NCBI GenBank assembly: GCA_003565575.1
Contig: PXBV01000305.1
Span: 1-6,627, forward strand
DNA: 6,627 bases
Direction: 5' to 3'
Origin: Psychroflexus sp.
GTDB lineage: Bacteria; Bacteroidota; Bacteroidia; Flavobacteriales; Flavobacteriaceae
Shown here: in pieces, positions 1 to 6,627 of the stretch
How positions within the stretch are numbered: the stretch's first letter is position 1
Layout of the letters: every line of letters begins with the position of its first letter
The notes under the pieces: generated by a model
What the model was told of the DNA's origin: nothing
Database searches by the model: none
Seen by the model: the letters and a program-made list of their open reading frames with translations, nothing else
Translations under genes and position numbers: made by a program

Positions 1-1
1 A

Positions 2-2359
2 GATGACCTAAACTCTGAGCTTGAAACCATAATCGTCTCTAAGCAAAATGAGCAAAATACGAGTTCTTCTTTTACTTTAACTGGAAAAGCTTTAATGGCT
101 AACACTGGAGAACCTATTGGAAGTTTAAGCCTTCAGGTAGAGAACAGTTCAAAATTTTCTATAACCGATGTAGATGGAAATTACTCCATTACACTAGAAA
201 GAGGAGAAAATGTGGTGACTGTCCAAGCCATGGGTATGAACACCACCACCAAGCGTTTCATTATGTATGGAGATGGAAGCTATAACTTTATCTTGACAGA
301 AAGCTTGGAGTCTTTAAGTGAAGTTTTGATAAGTGCAAGTGCACAAGCCAATACACGGCAAACGCTTGCTGGAGTATCCAGAATAGAAGCTCAGAGCATA
401 AAAAAAATTCCTTTAGTCTTAGGAGAACGAGATATATTAAAAGTAGCAACTACATTACCGGGTATATCTACAGCTGGAGAGGGCGCAAGCGGCTTTAATG
501 TGAGAGGTGGTAAAGCAGATCAAAATTTATTTCTATTAGATGGAGGTACAATTTATAACCCCACGCATTTTTTTGGAATCTTTTCTGCTATAAATCCCTT
601 CACCTCTGATGCTGCACAGATATATAAAGGGAGTATTCCTGCAAAATTCGGAGGGCGTTTAGCTTCCGTTTTTGACATCAGTACAAAAACAGCATCCAAA
701 GAGGAGTTTAGTGGAGAAGCTTCCATAGGACCAGTCACTGGAAATGTAATGATAGAAACCCCAATTATAAAAGGTAAATCTAGTTTAATTGTAGGTGGTA
801 GAGCTACGTATTCCGATTGGATCCTTAAAAATTTAGATGATCCTGTTCTGAAAAACTCCAGTGCTTCGTTTTATGATTTAATAGTCAAATACGATCATGA
901 CATCAACAAAAAAAATGATTTAAGCATAACTGGATATTACAGCAACGATTTATTCAACATTACCATAGACTCCGTGTTTTCTTACAGTAACACCCTAGCC
1001 ACACTAAACTGGAAAAGAACGATTAGCGACGATACGCGATCCAATCTAAAATTTACTCATAGCAGATACGAATTTGGGATAGAATTTGAAGGACGAACAA
1101 ACGCTAATTTCGATTTTGGATTTAATTTATCAGAAACTGAAATCAACTACAACCTCAATCATAGCATTAAAGAAAAGCACCGTTTAGATTTTGGTGTAGC
1201 ATCAAAACTTTACAGCATCAATCCTGGGCGAATAGAGCCTTTGGGAGAAGACTCAAGAGTAGTTCCTTTATCCATAGATAGTGAAAAAGGACTAGAGTCG
1301 GCCATCTATTTTTCAGATGAATGGACTCTAGACGAACATTTGTCTATCAATGCTGGAGTAAGGTTTTCTATGTTTAATTTTTTAGGAGAAACCACACAGC
1401 GAAATTATGAGCCAGACAGACCTATAAATAATGCTTCCGCAATTTCCACTGAAAGTTTTGGCAACAACGAAGTTGTACAAACCTATGCAGGTCCTGAATT
1501 TCGGTTTTCTGCGAGATACTTATTCGACCCTTCGTTCTCTATAAGAGCCGCCTATAATAGTACCTTACAATACATTCACACCCTATCCAACAACACTACA
1601 GCATCACCAATTGATACATGGAAGCTTTCTGATCGATTTATTGAGCCTCAACGAAGTGAGCAATACTCTCTAGGCCTTTTTAAAAATCTCCAAGGAAATA
1701 TGTATGAATTGAGTTTGGAAGGTTATTACAAAAATTTACAAAACACCTTAGATTACAAGGTAGGAGGTCAATTATTACTGAATGAATTTGTAGAAACCGA
1801 AGTGCTACAAGGTGATGGTAAAGCCTACGGAGTAGAGCTACTACTTAAGAAAAATGAAGGCGACTTGAACGGGTATCTTGGCTATTCTTACTCACGTGTA
1901 TTCTATAGGCTAGACAGTGAGTTTTCAGAAGAACGTGTAAACCGCGGCGAGTTTTTTCCAGCTAATTTTGATATTCCACACGAACTAAGTTTAATATTAA
2001 ATTACAAGCTTACCCAGCGTTACAGTTTTTCTGGTAATTTTATTTATCAAACAGGAAGACCCGTAACCTTTCCCGTGGGTGCTTTTCAAGAAGGCGGAAA
2101 TAACTATGTGCTATTTAGTGACAGAAATCAATTTAGAATACCAGATTATTTTCGAGTAGATTTGGGCATTAATATAGAAGGTAACCATAAGATACAAAAA
2201 TTTGCTCATAGCTTTTGGAATATTTCAGTTTACAATGTTTTAGGGAGAAACAACCCTTATTCTACTTTTTTTGTCACCGATAATGGGGAGATAAGAGCTT
2301 TTCAAAGCTCCATATTTGCAGTACCTATTCCTACAATAACTTACAACTTTAAATTTTGA
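2..2359 (+). CDS. TonB-dependent outer-membrane receptor with carboxypeptidase-regulatory-like N-terminus (5' partial)
   Basis: This is the 3' part of a gated outer-membrane transporter that uses TonB/ExbBD energy to import a substrate. The frame is open from base 2, so the ATG at 95 is internal: it falls inside the N-terminal beta domain, and FTLTGKAL just before it is that domain's first strand. Of the 785 visible residues, about 24-105 form the carboxypeptidase-regulatory-like domain (TDVDGNYSITL core). EVLIS at about 107-111 resembles a TonB box. The plug at about 112-228 carries FNVRGG, LFLLDGGTIYNPTHFFG and YKGSIPAKFGGRLASV, the hallmark of the Bacteroidota receptors that pair with DUF4249 proteins. 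The rest is a 22-strand-type barrel ending in ITYNFKF, with the terminal Phe used as a BamA signal. It is shorter than SusC proteins. The signal peptide and true start lie upstream. The substrate cannot be told from sequence. The next gene starts 20 bp downstream, so they are probably co-transcribed. Confidence 0.95.
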   Translation, partial: DDLNSELETIIVSKQNEQNTSSSFTLTGKALMANTGEPIGSLSLQVENSSKFSITDVDGNYSITLERGENVVTVQAMGMNTTTKRFIMYGDGSYNFILTESLESLSEVLISASAQANTRQTLAGVSRIEAQSIKKIPLVLGERDILKVATTLPGISTAGEGASGFNVRGGKADQNLFLLDGGTIYNPTHFFGIFSAINPFTSDAAQIYKGSIPAKFGGRLASVFDISTKTASKEEFSGEASIGPVTGNVMIETPIIKGKSSLIVGGRATYSDWILKNLDDPVLKNSSASFYDLIVKYDHDINKKNDLSITGYYSNDLFNITIDSVFSYSNTLATLNWKRTISDDTRSNLKFTHSRYEFGIEFEGRTNANFDFGFNLSETEINYNLNHSIKEKHRLDFGVASKLYSINPGRIEPLGEDSRVVPLSIDSEKGLESAIYFSDEWTLDEHLSINAGVRFSMFNFLGETTQRNYEPDRPINNASAISTESFGNNEVVQTYAGPEFRFSARYLFDPSFSIRAAYNSTLQYIHTLSNNTTASPIDTWKLSDRFIEPQRSEQYSLGLFKNLQGNMYELSLEGYYKNLQNTLDYKVGGQLLLNEFVETEVLQGDGKAYGVELLLKKNEGDLNGYLGYSYSRVFYRLDSEFSEERVNRGEFFPANFDIPHELSLILNYKLTQRYSFSGNFIYQTGRPVTFPVGAFQEGGNNYVLFSDRNQFRIPDYFRVDLGINIEGNHKIQKFAHSFWNISVYNVLGRNNPYSTFFVTDNGEIRAFQSSIFAVPIPTITYNFKF

Positions 2360-2379
2360 TACTTTTAGACATAAGAACA

Positions 2380-3594
2380 ATGAAATATACTTTCCTACAT
2401 ATAAAGTTACCGCTAAGGTTAGTATCGTTTTGCCTCATAGCTTCTGCTTTTTTGCTATCTTGTGTGGAAGAAATTGAATTATCTACTCAAAACTTTGAGA
2501 GTTTGTTGGTGGTTGAAGCTAATATTACCAACGAACTAAAACAGCAAGAAATCAGGCTTTCCAGGACGTTTAGGTTTGAAGACCTAGGCCCATCAAAAGA
2601 AACGAATGCCTCTGTAATTGTGTTGACTGGAAATGATACTGCTAGAAACTTTACAGAAGTACAACCAGGTGTCTACCGCTCCAACCAAGCTTTTGCAGCT
2701 GAAGAAGGTGTGAGTTACAGTCTTGAAATCCAAACACAAGACGGTAAAAATTATAAATCTACTCCTGTAGAGCTAGAAGACACGGCAGAAATTGAATCCA
2801 TTGCGGCTGTAGCGTCTCAAGATAGTTTTGGAAACCCTGGAGTATCTATACTTGTAAACAGTAAAAGTAACTCTGGACAAGGTTTATATTATAGGTATGA
2901 ATACGAAGAGACCTATAAAATCATTGCTCCTTTATGGAAGAGTGATGATTTTGTAACTGTTGGTGGAAATGGATGTGGAGTTTCTGTAGCTCCTAGAACT
3001 AGAGAAGAACGTGAATGCTTTAAAACAGAAAAATCTATAGACATCATTTTAGGCCAAAGCATAGGACAACCTAACGGAGAACTCGAAAATTTAGAAACAT
3101 ATTTCTTAGATGCAAATCTGACGAAAATAGCGCATCGCTACAGCGCTCTTTTAAAGCAATATGTGATTTCTAGTGAAGTCCATAGTTATTTTGAAAAGCG
3201 TCGTAATCTTTCCTCATCAGAAAATCTGTTTTCTCAAACTCAACCCGGATTTCTGGAAGGTAACATTACATCTTTAGACGCTCCTAATGAGGAACAAGTC
3301 ATAGGTATATTTTATGTGTCTACGGTAACAGAAAAACGGTTCTTTTTCAATTGGGTAGATTTATTTCCGGACCAAAGACCACCTCAAATTTTTTGTAGAA
3401 TTACTGCCCCTCCCTTAACAGACATGGCAGGAAATTGCATTTTAAAAAGTCAAGTAGAGGCAAATTTCATAAGGTATTGGGATGAAAATTTAGAACCTAG
3501 CCAAGGTGAAGGTCCTTATCTAGTTGTAAGAAGACCATGTGGAGATTGCACTGTTTTAGGTGATAATGTAGTTCCAGAATTCTGGGTAGAATAA
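2380..3594 (+). CDS. DUF4249 family outer-membrane lipoprotein
   Basis: The protein has 404 residues from the ATG at 2380. That start gives a proper lipoprotein signal peptide: basic MKYTFLHIK, a hydrophobic core, and lipobox LLSC with Cys28 as the lipidated residue. An in-frame TTG at 2356 would add eight residues and overlap the receptor stop, and is less likely. The DUF4249 family is indicated by the N-terminal pattern LLVVEANITNE...IRLSRTF just after the lipid anchor and by the C-terminal PCGDC...NVVPEFW, which matches the family's usual CVDC...NxxPDFW ending. Acidic residues follow Cys28 (CVEEIE), which fits a flavobacterial surface-export signal, so exposure on the cell surface is plausible. 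Six further cysteines lie at 199/213, 339/353 and 387/390 and could form disulfides. The biochemical role of the family is unproven. The position behind a TonB receptor suggests a substrate-binding or lid partner, which is inference. Confidence 0.93.
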   Translation: MKYTFLHIKLPLRLVSFCLIASAFLLSCVEEIELSTQNFESLLVVEANITNELKQQEIRLSRTFRFEDLGPSKETNASVIVLTGNDTARNFTEVQPGVYRSNQAFAAEEGVSYSLEIQTQDGKNYKSTPVELEDTAEIESIAAVASQDSFGNPGVSILVNSKSNSGQGLYYRYEYEETYKIIAPLWKSDDFVTVGGNGCGVSVAPRTREERECFKTEKSIDIILGQSIGQPNGELENLETYFLDANLTKIAHRYSALLKQYVISSEVHSYFEKRRNLSSSENLFSQTQPGFLEGNITSLDAPNEEQVIGIFYVSTVTEKRFFFNWVDLFPDQRPPQIFCRITAPPLTDMAGNCILKSQVEANFIRYWDENLEPSQGEGPYLVVRRPCGDCTVLGDNVVPEFWVE

Positions 3595-3600
3595 TTGCGT

Positions 3601-5322
3601 ATGAAATTTATAAGCTATCTTTTTATTGTTAAAGCACTTTTGAATCTTTGGAATACACATGCGCAACCAAATAACCAGAGCATAATTGACAGTGTTGATT
3701 TGCCAACAGAATCTATTGCTTTACACTTCAATAGCTCACTTTATTTTGTGGGTGAACGCGCTTTGTATAAAATGTATGTCACGACTAGCACAAACACCTT
3801 CAGTAATCACAGTAATGCGGCATATATATATTTGTACGCTAATGAAGATGAAGAAGTTTTACGTCAAAAAATCAGACTAGATAACGGGCAAGGTGCGGGC
3901 GATTTTGTCATTCCATCTGAAATAGAAACAGGTCTATATAAACTAGTAGCCTATACCAAACTTGGTCTTTTACAAAAAGAACCTAATGTTTTTGTAACAG
4001 ATATAAGTATCATCAATCCCTACCAGCCTATAAATCTTGAACGTGTTTCGATGGAATTAGGCCAGCCAGAAATTAAAAACCCTCAAGATCATACAATATC
4101 AGCACATTCATTTCAGTTTAAAATTAACGGAAGGAGCTTCAGTAAACGAGAACTGGTAGAGGTAGAACTTTCCACAATGCAACCATCCGTTTGCGGAAGC
4201 TATTCGGTGTCTGTTCGAAAAACAGATGCTTTTAACACTGATAATATACCATCTGTATTAAATTCAAAAGAAAAATTACAAAGGCTTGACATAAAAAACA
4301 ATGCTCCAAAACTTCCTGAATTGAGAGGAGAAATTATAAGTGGTAGCATCTCTACATCCAATATAGACGCGCCTATGGCCAACCAACCTATCTCGCTTTC
4401 TATTCCTGATAGGGATTTTGTTTTTAAAATAGGAAGAACAGACGCTCAAGGACGTTTTCAATTCCACATCAATAGGTTATACAGTTCTAATGAAGCGTTT
4501 TTTTACATCATGAACGAGTGGAGTGAAGATTACAGCATTTCATTAGACAAGGAACCCATATTGGATTTGTCTAACTTGAGGTTTGATAAATTGACACTCA
4601 ATGCAAACTTAGAAAATGAAATAATCAACCGGAGTCTAAAAAATCAAATTGAAGATAGTTACGCTGTTGCCAAACCTAATACTAAAAAAACATACAAAAC
4701 CCTTCCTTTTTATGCTTCTCAAGGAAAAACCTATTCTCTTGATGATTATACAAGGTTTCCTAGCTTAGGAGAAACCTTTGTTGAAATTATTCCGGATGCT
4801 TCTTTCAGAAAGAGAAAAAATTCAGACTACTATATACGGGTAATGGCTGTAAATGACTTTTTACGTTCTCCTTTTGACGCCTTGGTTTTGATAGACGGCG
4901 TTCCTATCCAAAACCATACTTCACTTTATAATTATAACGCCTATGATATCACTTCTATTCATGTTATAAGAGATAAGTATTATTATGGCGGTCAAGTGTT
5001 TCAAGGTGTAGTTGCCATGGTTTCAAAAGAAAATACATTTGTAAAGCAAATTCAAGCATCAGGAAAAAACCCTACCCCTCTTTTCAATCCTGAGCTGCAA
5101 AAAAACTATTTCAAAGCAGATTACACGAAACCTGAAATGTTCAAATATATTCCTGATTTCAGAACGCAGTTGTATTGGGAACCCAATCTTAACATTTCAA
5201 GTACTAAAAGTGAATTTAACTTTTACACTTCTGATGAAAGTGGTACGTATGAAATTATTATAGAAGGATTTACAAAAAATGGTGAGCCTGTAAGAATCTT
5301 AGAAACATTTGAAGTACACTAG
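3601..5322 (+). CDS. Secreted MG2-like / TonB-plug-like domain protein
   Basis: The protein has 573 residues from the ATG at 3601, six bases after the lipoprotein stop; an in-frame TTG at 3595 is a weaker start. A Sec signal peptide is seen (residues 1-21, likely cleaved THA|Q). Residues about 37-136 look like an MG2 (macroglobulin-type) beta domain: the pattern SLYFVGERALYKMYV, then NGQGAGDFVIP and ETGLYKLVAYT, is typical of Bacteroidota MG2 proteins. About 242-315 resembles a carboxypeptidase-regulatory domain (RTDAQGRFQF). About 426-478 is plug-like (ALVLIDGVPI, then DITSIHVIRDKYYYGG and GVVAMVSK), as in receptor plugs, but no barrel follows. Residues about 525-573 (LYWEPNL...FYTSDESGTYEIIIEGFT) form a last beta domain. 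There is no thioester motif and only one cysteine in the mature protein, so an alpha-2-macroglobulin-style protease trap is unlikely. Operon position implies work with the receptor and lipoprotein; the exact role is unknown. Confidence 0.88.
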   Translation: MKFISYLFIVKALLNLWNTHAQPNNQSIIDSVDLPTESIALHFNSSLYFVGERALYKMYVTTSTNTFSNHSNAAYIYLYANEDEEVLRQKIRLDNGQGAGDFVIPSEIETGLYKLVAYTKLGLLQKEPNVFVTDISIINPYQPINLERVSMELGQPEIKNPQDHTISAHSFQFKINGRSFSKRELVEVELSTMQPSVCGSYSVSVRKTDAFNTDNIPSVLNSKEKLQRLDIKNNAPKLPELRGEIISGSISTSNIDAPMANQPISLSIPDRDFVFKIGRTDAQGRFQFHINRLYSSNEAFFYIMNEWSEDYSISLDKEPILDLSNLRFDKLTLNANLENEIINRSLKNQIEDSYAVAKPNTKKTYKTLPFYASQGKTYSLDDYTRFPSLGETFVEIIPDASFRKRKNSDYYIRVMAVNDFLRSPFDALVLIDGVPIQNHTSLYNYNAYDITSIHVIRDKYYYGGQVFQGVVAMVSKENTFVKQIQASGKNPTPLFNPELQKNYFKADYTKPEMFKYIPDFRTQLYWEPNLNISSTKSEFNFYTSDESGTYEIIIEGFTKNGEPVRILETFEVH

Positions 5323-5390
5323 ATCAATTTTATAAAAATTAAAACCTGATTAAGCTGTAACTAAATGTTGATAAATAAATTATTCTAAAA
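5323..5390. other. AT-only intergenic spacer with weak A/T hairpin
   Basis: This 68-bp gap separates the envelope cassette from the hydrolase gene. It contains a six-pair all-A/T inverted repeat, AATTTT (5326-5331) and AAAATT (5335-5340), which is too weak to call a terminator with confidence. I could not find a good Bacteroidota promoter (TTTG near -33 with TAnnTTTG near -7); TAAATGTTG at 5362-5370 only loosely resembles the -7 element. The gap is much longer than the 20 and 6 bp gaps upstream, so a transcription-unit boundary here is possible. Confidence 0.3.
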
Positions 5391-6056
5391 GTGAACAAAA
5401 CTAAACAAGTCAATTACCAAAGCACCAACACCTACTCCACACTTAATCGTCTTACTGAAAAGACTAGAAATATTTGGATTGTTTGCCATGGTATCGGATT
5501 TTTGAGTAAATACTTCATCAATTATTTTAAAGATTTAAAGCCTGATTTCAATTATGTTATTGCACCTCAAGCACCTTCCAAATACTATCAAACAAAAGCT
5601 TACAAATATGTTGGTGCTTCTTGGCTAACTAAAGAAAATAGAGAGTTGGAAACTGAAAACGTTCTTAATTACTTGGACGCTGTCTTAAAAAATGAAAATC
5701 TACCAACAGATAAGAATATCATTTTGATGGGCTTTTCACAAGGGGTATCTGTTGTGACTCGGTGGATAGCTCAACGCAAAATAAACTGTGACTATCTTGT
5801 GTTACACTCTGGAAGTATTCCTACTGAATTTAACCCAGATAGCTTTGCGCATTTACCTGATTTAATAACTACTGTTATTTACGGAACTGAGGACGAATAT
5901 TTAACTCAAAAGAAACTGAACACCCAACTCAACTATGCCAATAAGATTTTTCCAAATCCTGTGAAAGTCATCACCTTTGAAGGTAAACATGAAATGAGCA
6001 AGCAAAGTTTAAGTGATCTTTTTCCATCAGACGACATTGAAACACCAGATTTTTGA
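5391..6056 (+). CDS. Alpha/beta-hydrolase, carboxylesterase/phospholipase type
   Basis: A 221-residue cytoplasmic serine hydrolase (no signal peptide or membrane segment) of the Abhydrolase_2-like group, which hydrolyses carboxylic esters, including acyl or lysophospholipid esters in some members. The complete catalytic set is visible: the oxyanion strand VCHGIG (His33-Gly34), nucleophile elbow GFSQG with Ser116, acid Asp168 in YGTEDEY, and His200 in EGKHEM. IAPQAPS at 57-63 fits the family's conserved post-beta4 segment. Length is typical (about 200-230). The start is GTG at 5391: an in-frame TAA lies at 5376 and no ATG lies between it and the coding region, and a later ATG would remove the oxyanion strand. 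No Shine-Dalgarno sequence is seen, only an A-rich leader, usual for this phylum. The natural substrate is unknown. The glgE gene starts 56 bp downstream; a functional link is not evident. Confidence 0.9.
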   Translation: MNKTKQVNYQSTNTYSTLNRLTEKTRNIWIVCHGIGFLSKYFINYFKDLKPDFNYVIAPQAPSKYYQTKAYKYVGASWLTKENRELETENVLNYLDAVLKNENLPTDKNIILMGFSQGVSVVTRWIAQRKINCDYLVLHSGSIPTEFNPDSFAHLPDLITTVIYGTEDEYLTQKKLNTQLNYANKIFPNPVKVITFEGKHEMSKQSLSDLFPSDDIETPDF

Positions 6057-6074
6057 AAAACTGAAGTCGGTTTT
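6057..6074 (+). other. Small hairpin directly after hydrolase stop
   Basis: A seven-pair stem, AAAACTG (6057-6063) with CGGTTTT (6068-6074), includes one T-G wobble and encloses the loop AAGT. It starts right after the TGA at 6054-6056. It lacks the T-run expected after a rho-independent terminator stem (an A-run follows), so a terminator role is doubtful. It may weakly separate the hydrolase from glgE, or simply be chance in AT-rich DNA. Confidence 0.25.
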
Positions 6075-6112
6075 AAAAAAATCCTTTAATTTTATATAAA
6101 ATATTAATTTTC

Positions 6113-6627
6113 ATGAAAAAACAACAACGCGTACATATAGAAAATATTCAACCTCAACTGAACCAAGGAGAATTTCCTATCAAAAGAGTGCTTGGTGAGT
6201 TCGTTCACATTAAAGCAGATGTACTTGCAGACGGTCATGATATTTTACAAGCGGCAGTAGTCGTGAATCCTCCACAAACAAGAAAAAAAGAAGAGTATCA
6301 ACTTACTGCTGAGTTTAATGATACTTATTTTGGCCATTTTAAAGTTCAGAAACAAGGCTACTATACTTATTACGTAGAAGCTTGGATTGACCATGCCTTG
6401 ACTTGGCAGCACGGTATCGAGGCCAAATTGAAGGATGGGCAGCATGTAAGTAGCGAACTTTTAGACGGTGTACAATACTTGGACGCCGTGAAAAAAAAAT
6501 CCAAATCCAAAGACGATAAAAACTACCTATCTGAATTAAAAACATGTTTTCAATCCAAGGATTATTATAACAAGGCCGTAGAAGAAGCAACATCTAGTAG
6601 GCTGAGAGCGCTTTTTGAAACTTATCC
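6113..6627 (+). CDS. glgE: GlgE, alpha-1,4-glucan:maltose-1-phosphate maltosyltransferase (3' partial)
   Basis: The first 171 codons of an open frame that runs off the window end; the full enzyme is usually about 640-700 residues. GlgE transfers maltosyl units from alpha-maltose-1-phosphate to the non-reducing end of alpha-1,4-glucan, a cytoplasmic route to glycogen fed by trehalose (TreS, then maltokinase). The visible part is its N-terminal domain (DUF3416-type): RVHIENIQPQLNQGEFPIKR at 6-25, LGEFVHIKADVLADGHD at about 27-43, then YYTYYVEAWIDHALTW at about 83-98, which match the family pattern (R..IE.V.P....G.FPIKR..GE...V.AD...DGHD). The catalytic GH13 barrel is beyond the window, so activity cannot be judged. 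A lysine-rich linker follows near residues 127-135, coded partly by a run of nine A at 6491-6499. The ATG at 6113 is the only plausible start; it is preceded by an AT-rich leader without a Shine-Dalgarno sequence. Two antisense reading frames over this region are shadows. Confidence 0.93.
   Translation, partial: MKKQQRVHIENIQPQLNQGEFPIKRVLGEFVHIKADVLADGHDILQAAVVVNPPQTRKKEEYQLTAEFNDTYFGHFKVQKQGYYTYYVEAWIDHALTWQHGIEAKLKDGQHVSSELLDGVQYLDAVKKKSKSKDDKNYLSELKTCFQSKDYYNKAVEEATSSRLRALFETY

Noticed and set aside
95..97. ATG at 95 as the receptor start
   Set aside because: The frame stays open to base 2 and the codons just before 95 encode the first strand of the carboxypeptidase-like domain, so the ATG is internal.
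553..738. Antisense reading frame of 61 codons
   Set aside because: It lies wholly inside the receptor plug region and encodes nothing recognisable.
2356..2358. TTG at 2356 as the lipoprotein start
   Set aside because: It overlaps the receptor stop and lengthens the signal peptide with an odd hydrophobic, acidic lead; the ATG at 2380 gives a standard lipoprotein signal.
2380..3594. SusD-like glycan-binding lipoprotein
   Set aside because: It lacks the helical TPR-rich SusD pattern and length; N- and C-terminal signatures fit DUF4249.
3595..3597. TTG at 3595 as the start of the MG2/plug-like protein
   Set aside because: It adds only two residues; the ATG at 3601 is the normal start codon and gives a clean signal peptide.
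3686..3880. Overlapping + strand reading frame of 64 codons
   Set aside because: It is out of frame inside the MG2-domain coding region, with no recognisable product.
4200..4467. Two antisense reading frames (60 and 63 codons)
   Set aside because: Both are antisense to the MG2/plug-like gene and have no recognisable domain.
3601..5322. Alpha-2-macroglobulin protease-trap role
   Set aside because: The protein is far too short, has no thioester motif, and has only one cysteine in its mature form; only an MG2-like domain is shared.
6057..6112. Rho-independent terminator and promoter before glgE
   Set aside because: The hairpin lacks a following T-run, and no TTTG/TAnnTTTG pair with proper spacing is seen in the AT-rich leader.
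6245..6593. Two antisense reading frames (66 and 84 codons) near the window end
   Set aside because: They oppose the clearly identifiable glgE frame, which is open to the window edge and so has no stop codon here.

Overview
This AT-rich window carries five genes, all on the + strand and tightly packed. It looks like part of a chromosome of a Bacteroidota member, most likely a flavobacterium. The grounds are the pairing of a TonB-dependent receptor that has a carboxypeptidase-regulatory-like N-terminus with a DUF4249 lipoprotein, the MG2/plug-like protein beside them, the low GC content, and the absence of Shine-Dalgarno sequences before the starts. The species cannot be named from this stretch.

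Positions 2-5322 hold a compact three-gene envelope cassette. It starts with the 3' part of a TonB-dependent outer-membrane receptor gene whose 5' end lies off the window. A DUF4249 lipoprotein follows after 20 bp, and 6 bp later a secreted protein with an MG2-like domain, a carboxypeptidase-regulatory-like domain, a plug-like segment and a C-terminal beta domain. The spacing implies one transcript. The likely job is energised uptake of an unknown substrate: the receptor is the gated barrel, the lipoprotein is a candidate surface capture or lid partner, and the third protein is an unassigned periplasmic or surface accessory. It is not a SusCD pair, because no SusD-like protein is present and the receptor lacks SusC length.

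Positions 5323-5390 are an AT-only spacer with no convincing promoter. Positions 5391-6056 encode a small serine hydrolase of the carboxylesterase/phospholipase type (Abhydrolase_2-like) with a complete Ser-Asp-His triad, starting at GTG.

Positions 6113-6627 hold the first 171 codons of glgE, the maltosyltransferase that extends alpha-glucan from maltose-1-phosphate. The gene runs off the window end and therefore has no stop codon here. It suggests that the trehalose-to-glycogen GlgE route exists in this organism, with treS/maltokinase genes expected downstream.

No RNA genes, insertion sequences, CRISPR arrays or attachment sites were seen. The most interesting part is the receptor-DUF4249-MG2/plug cassette, whose substrate and mechanism I cannot name.
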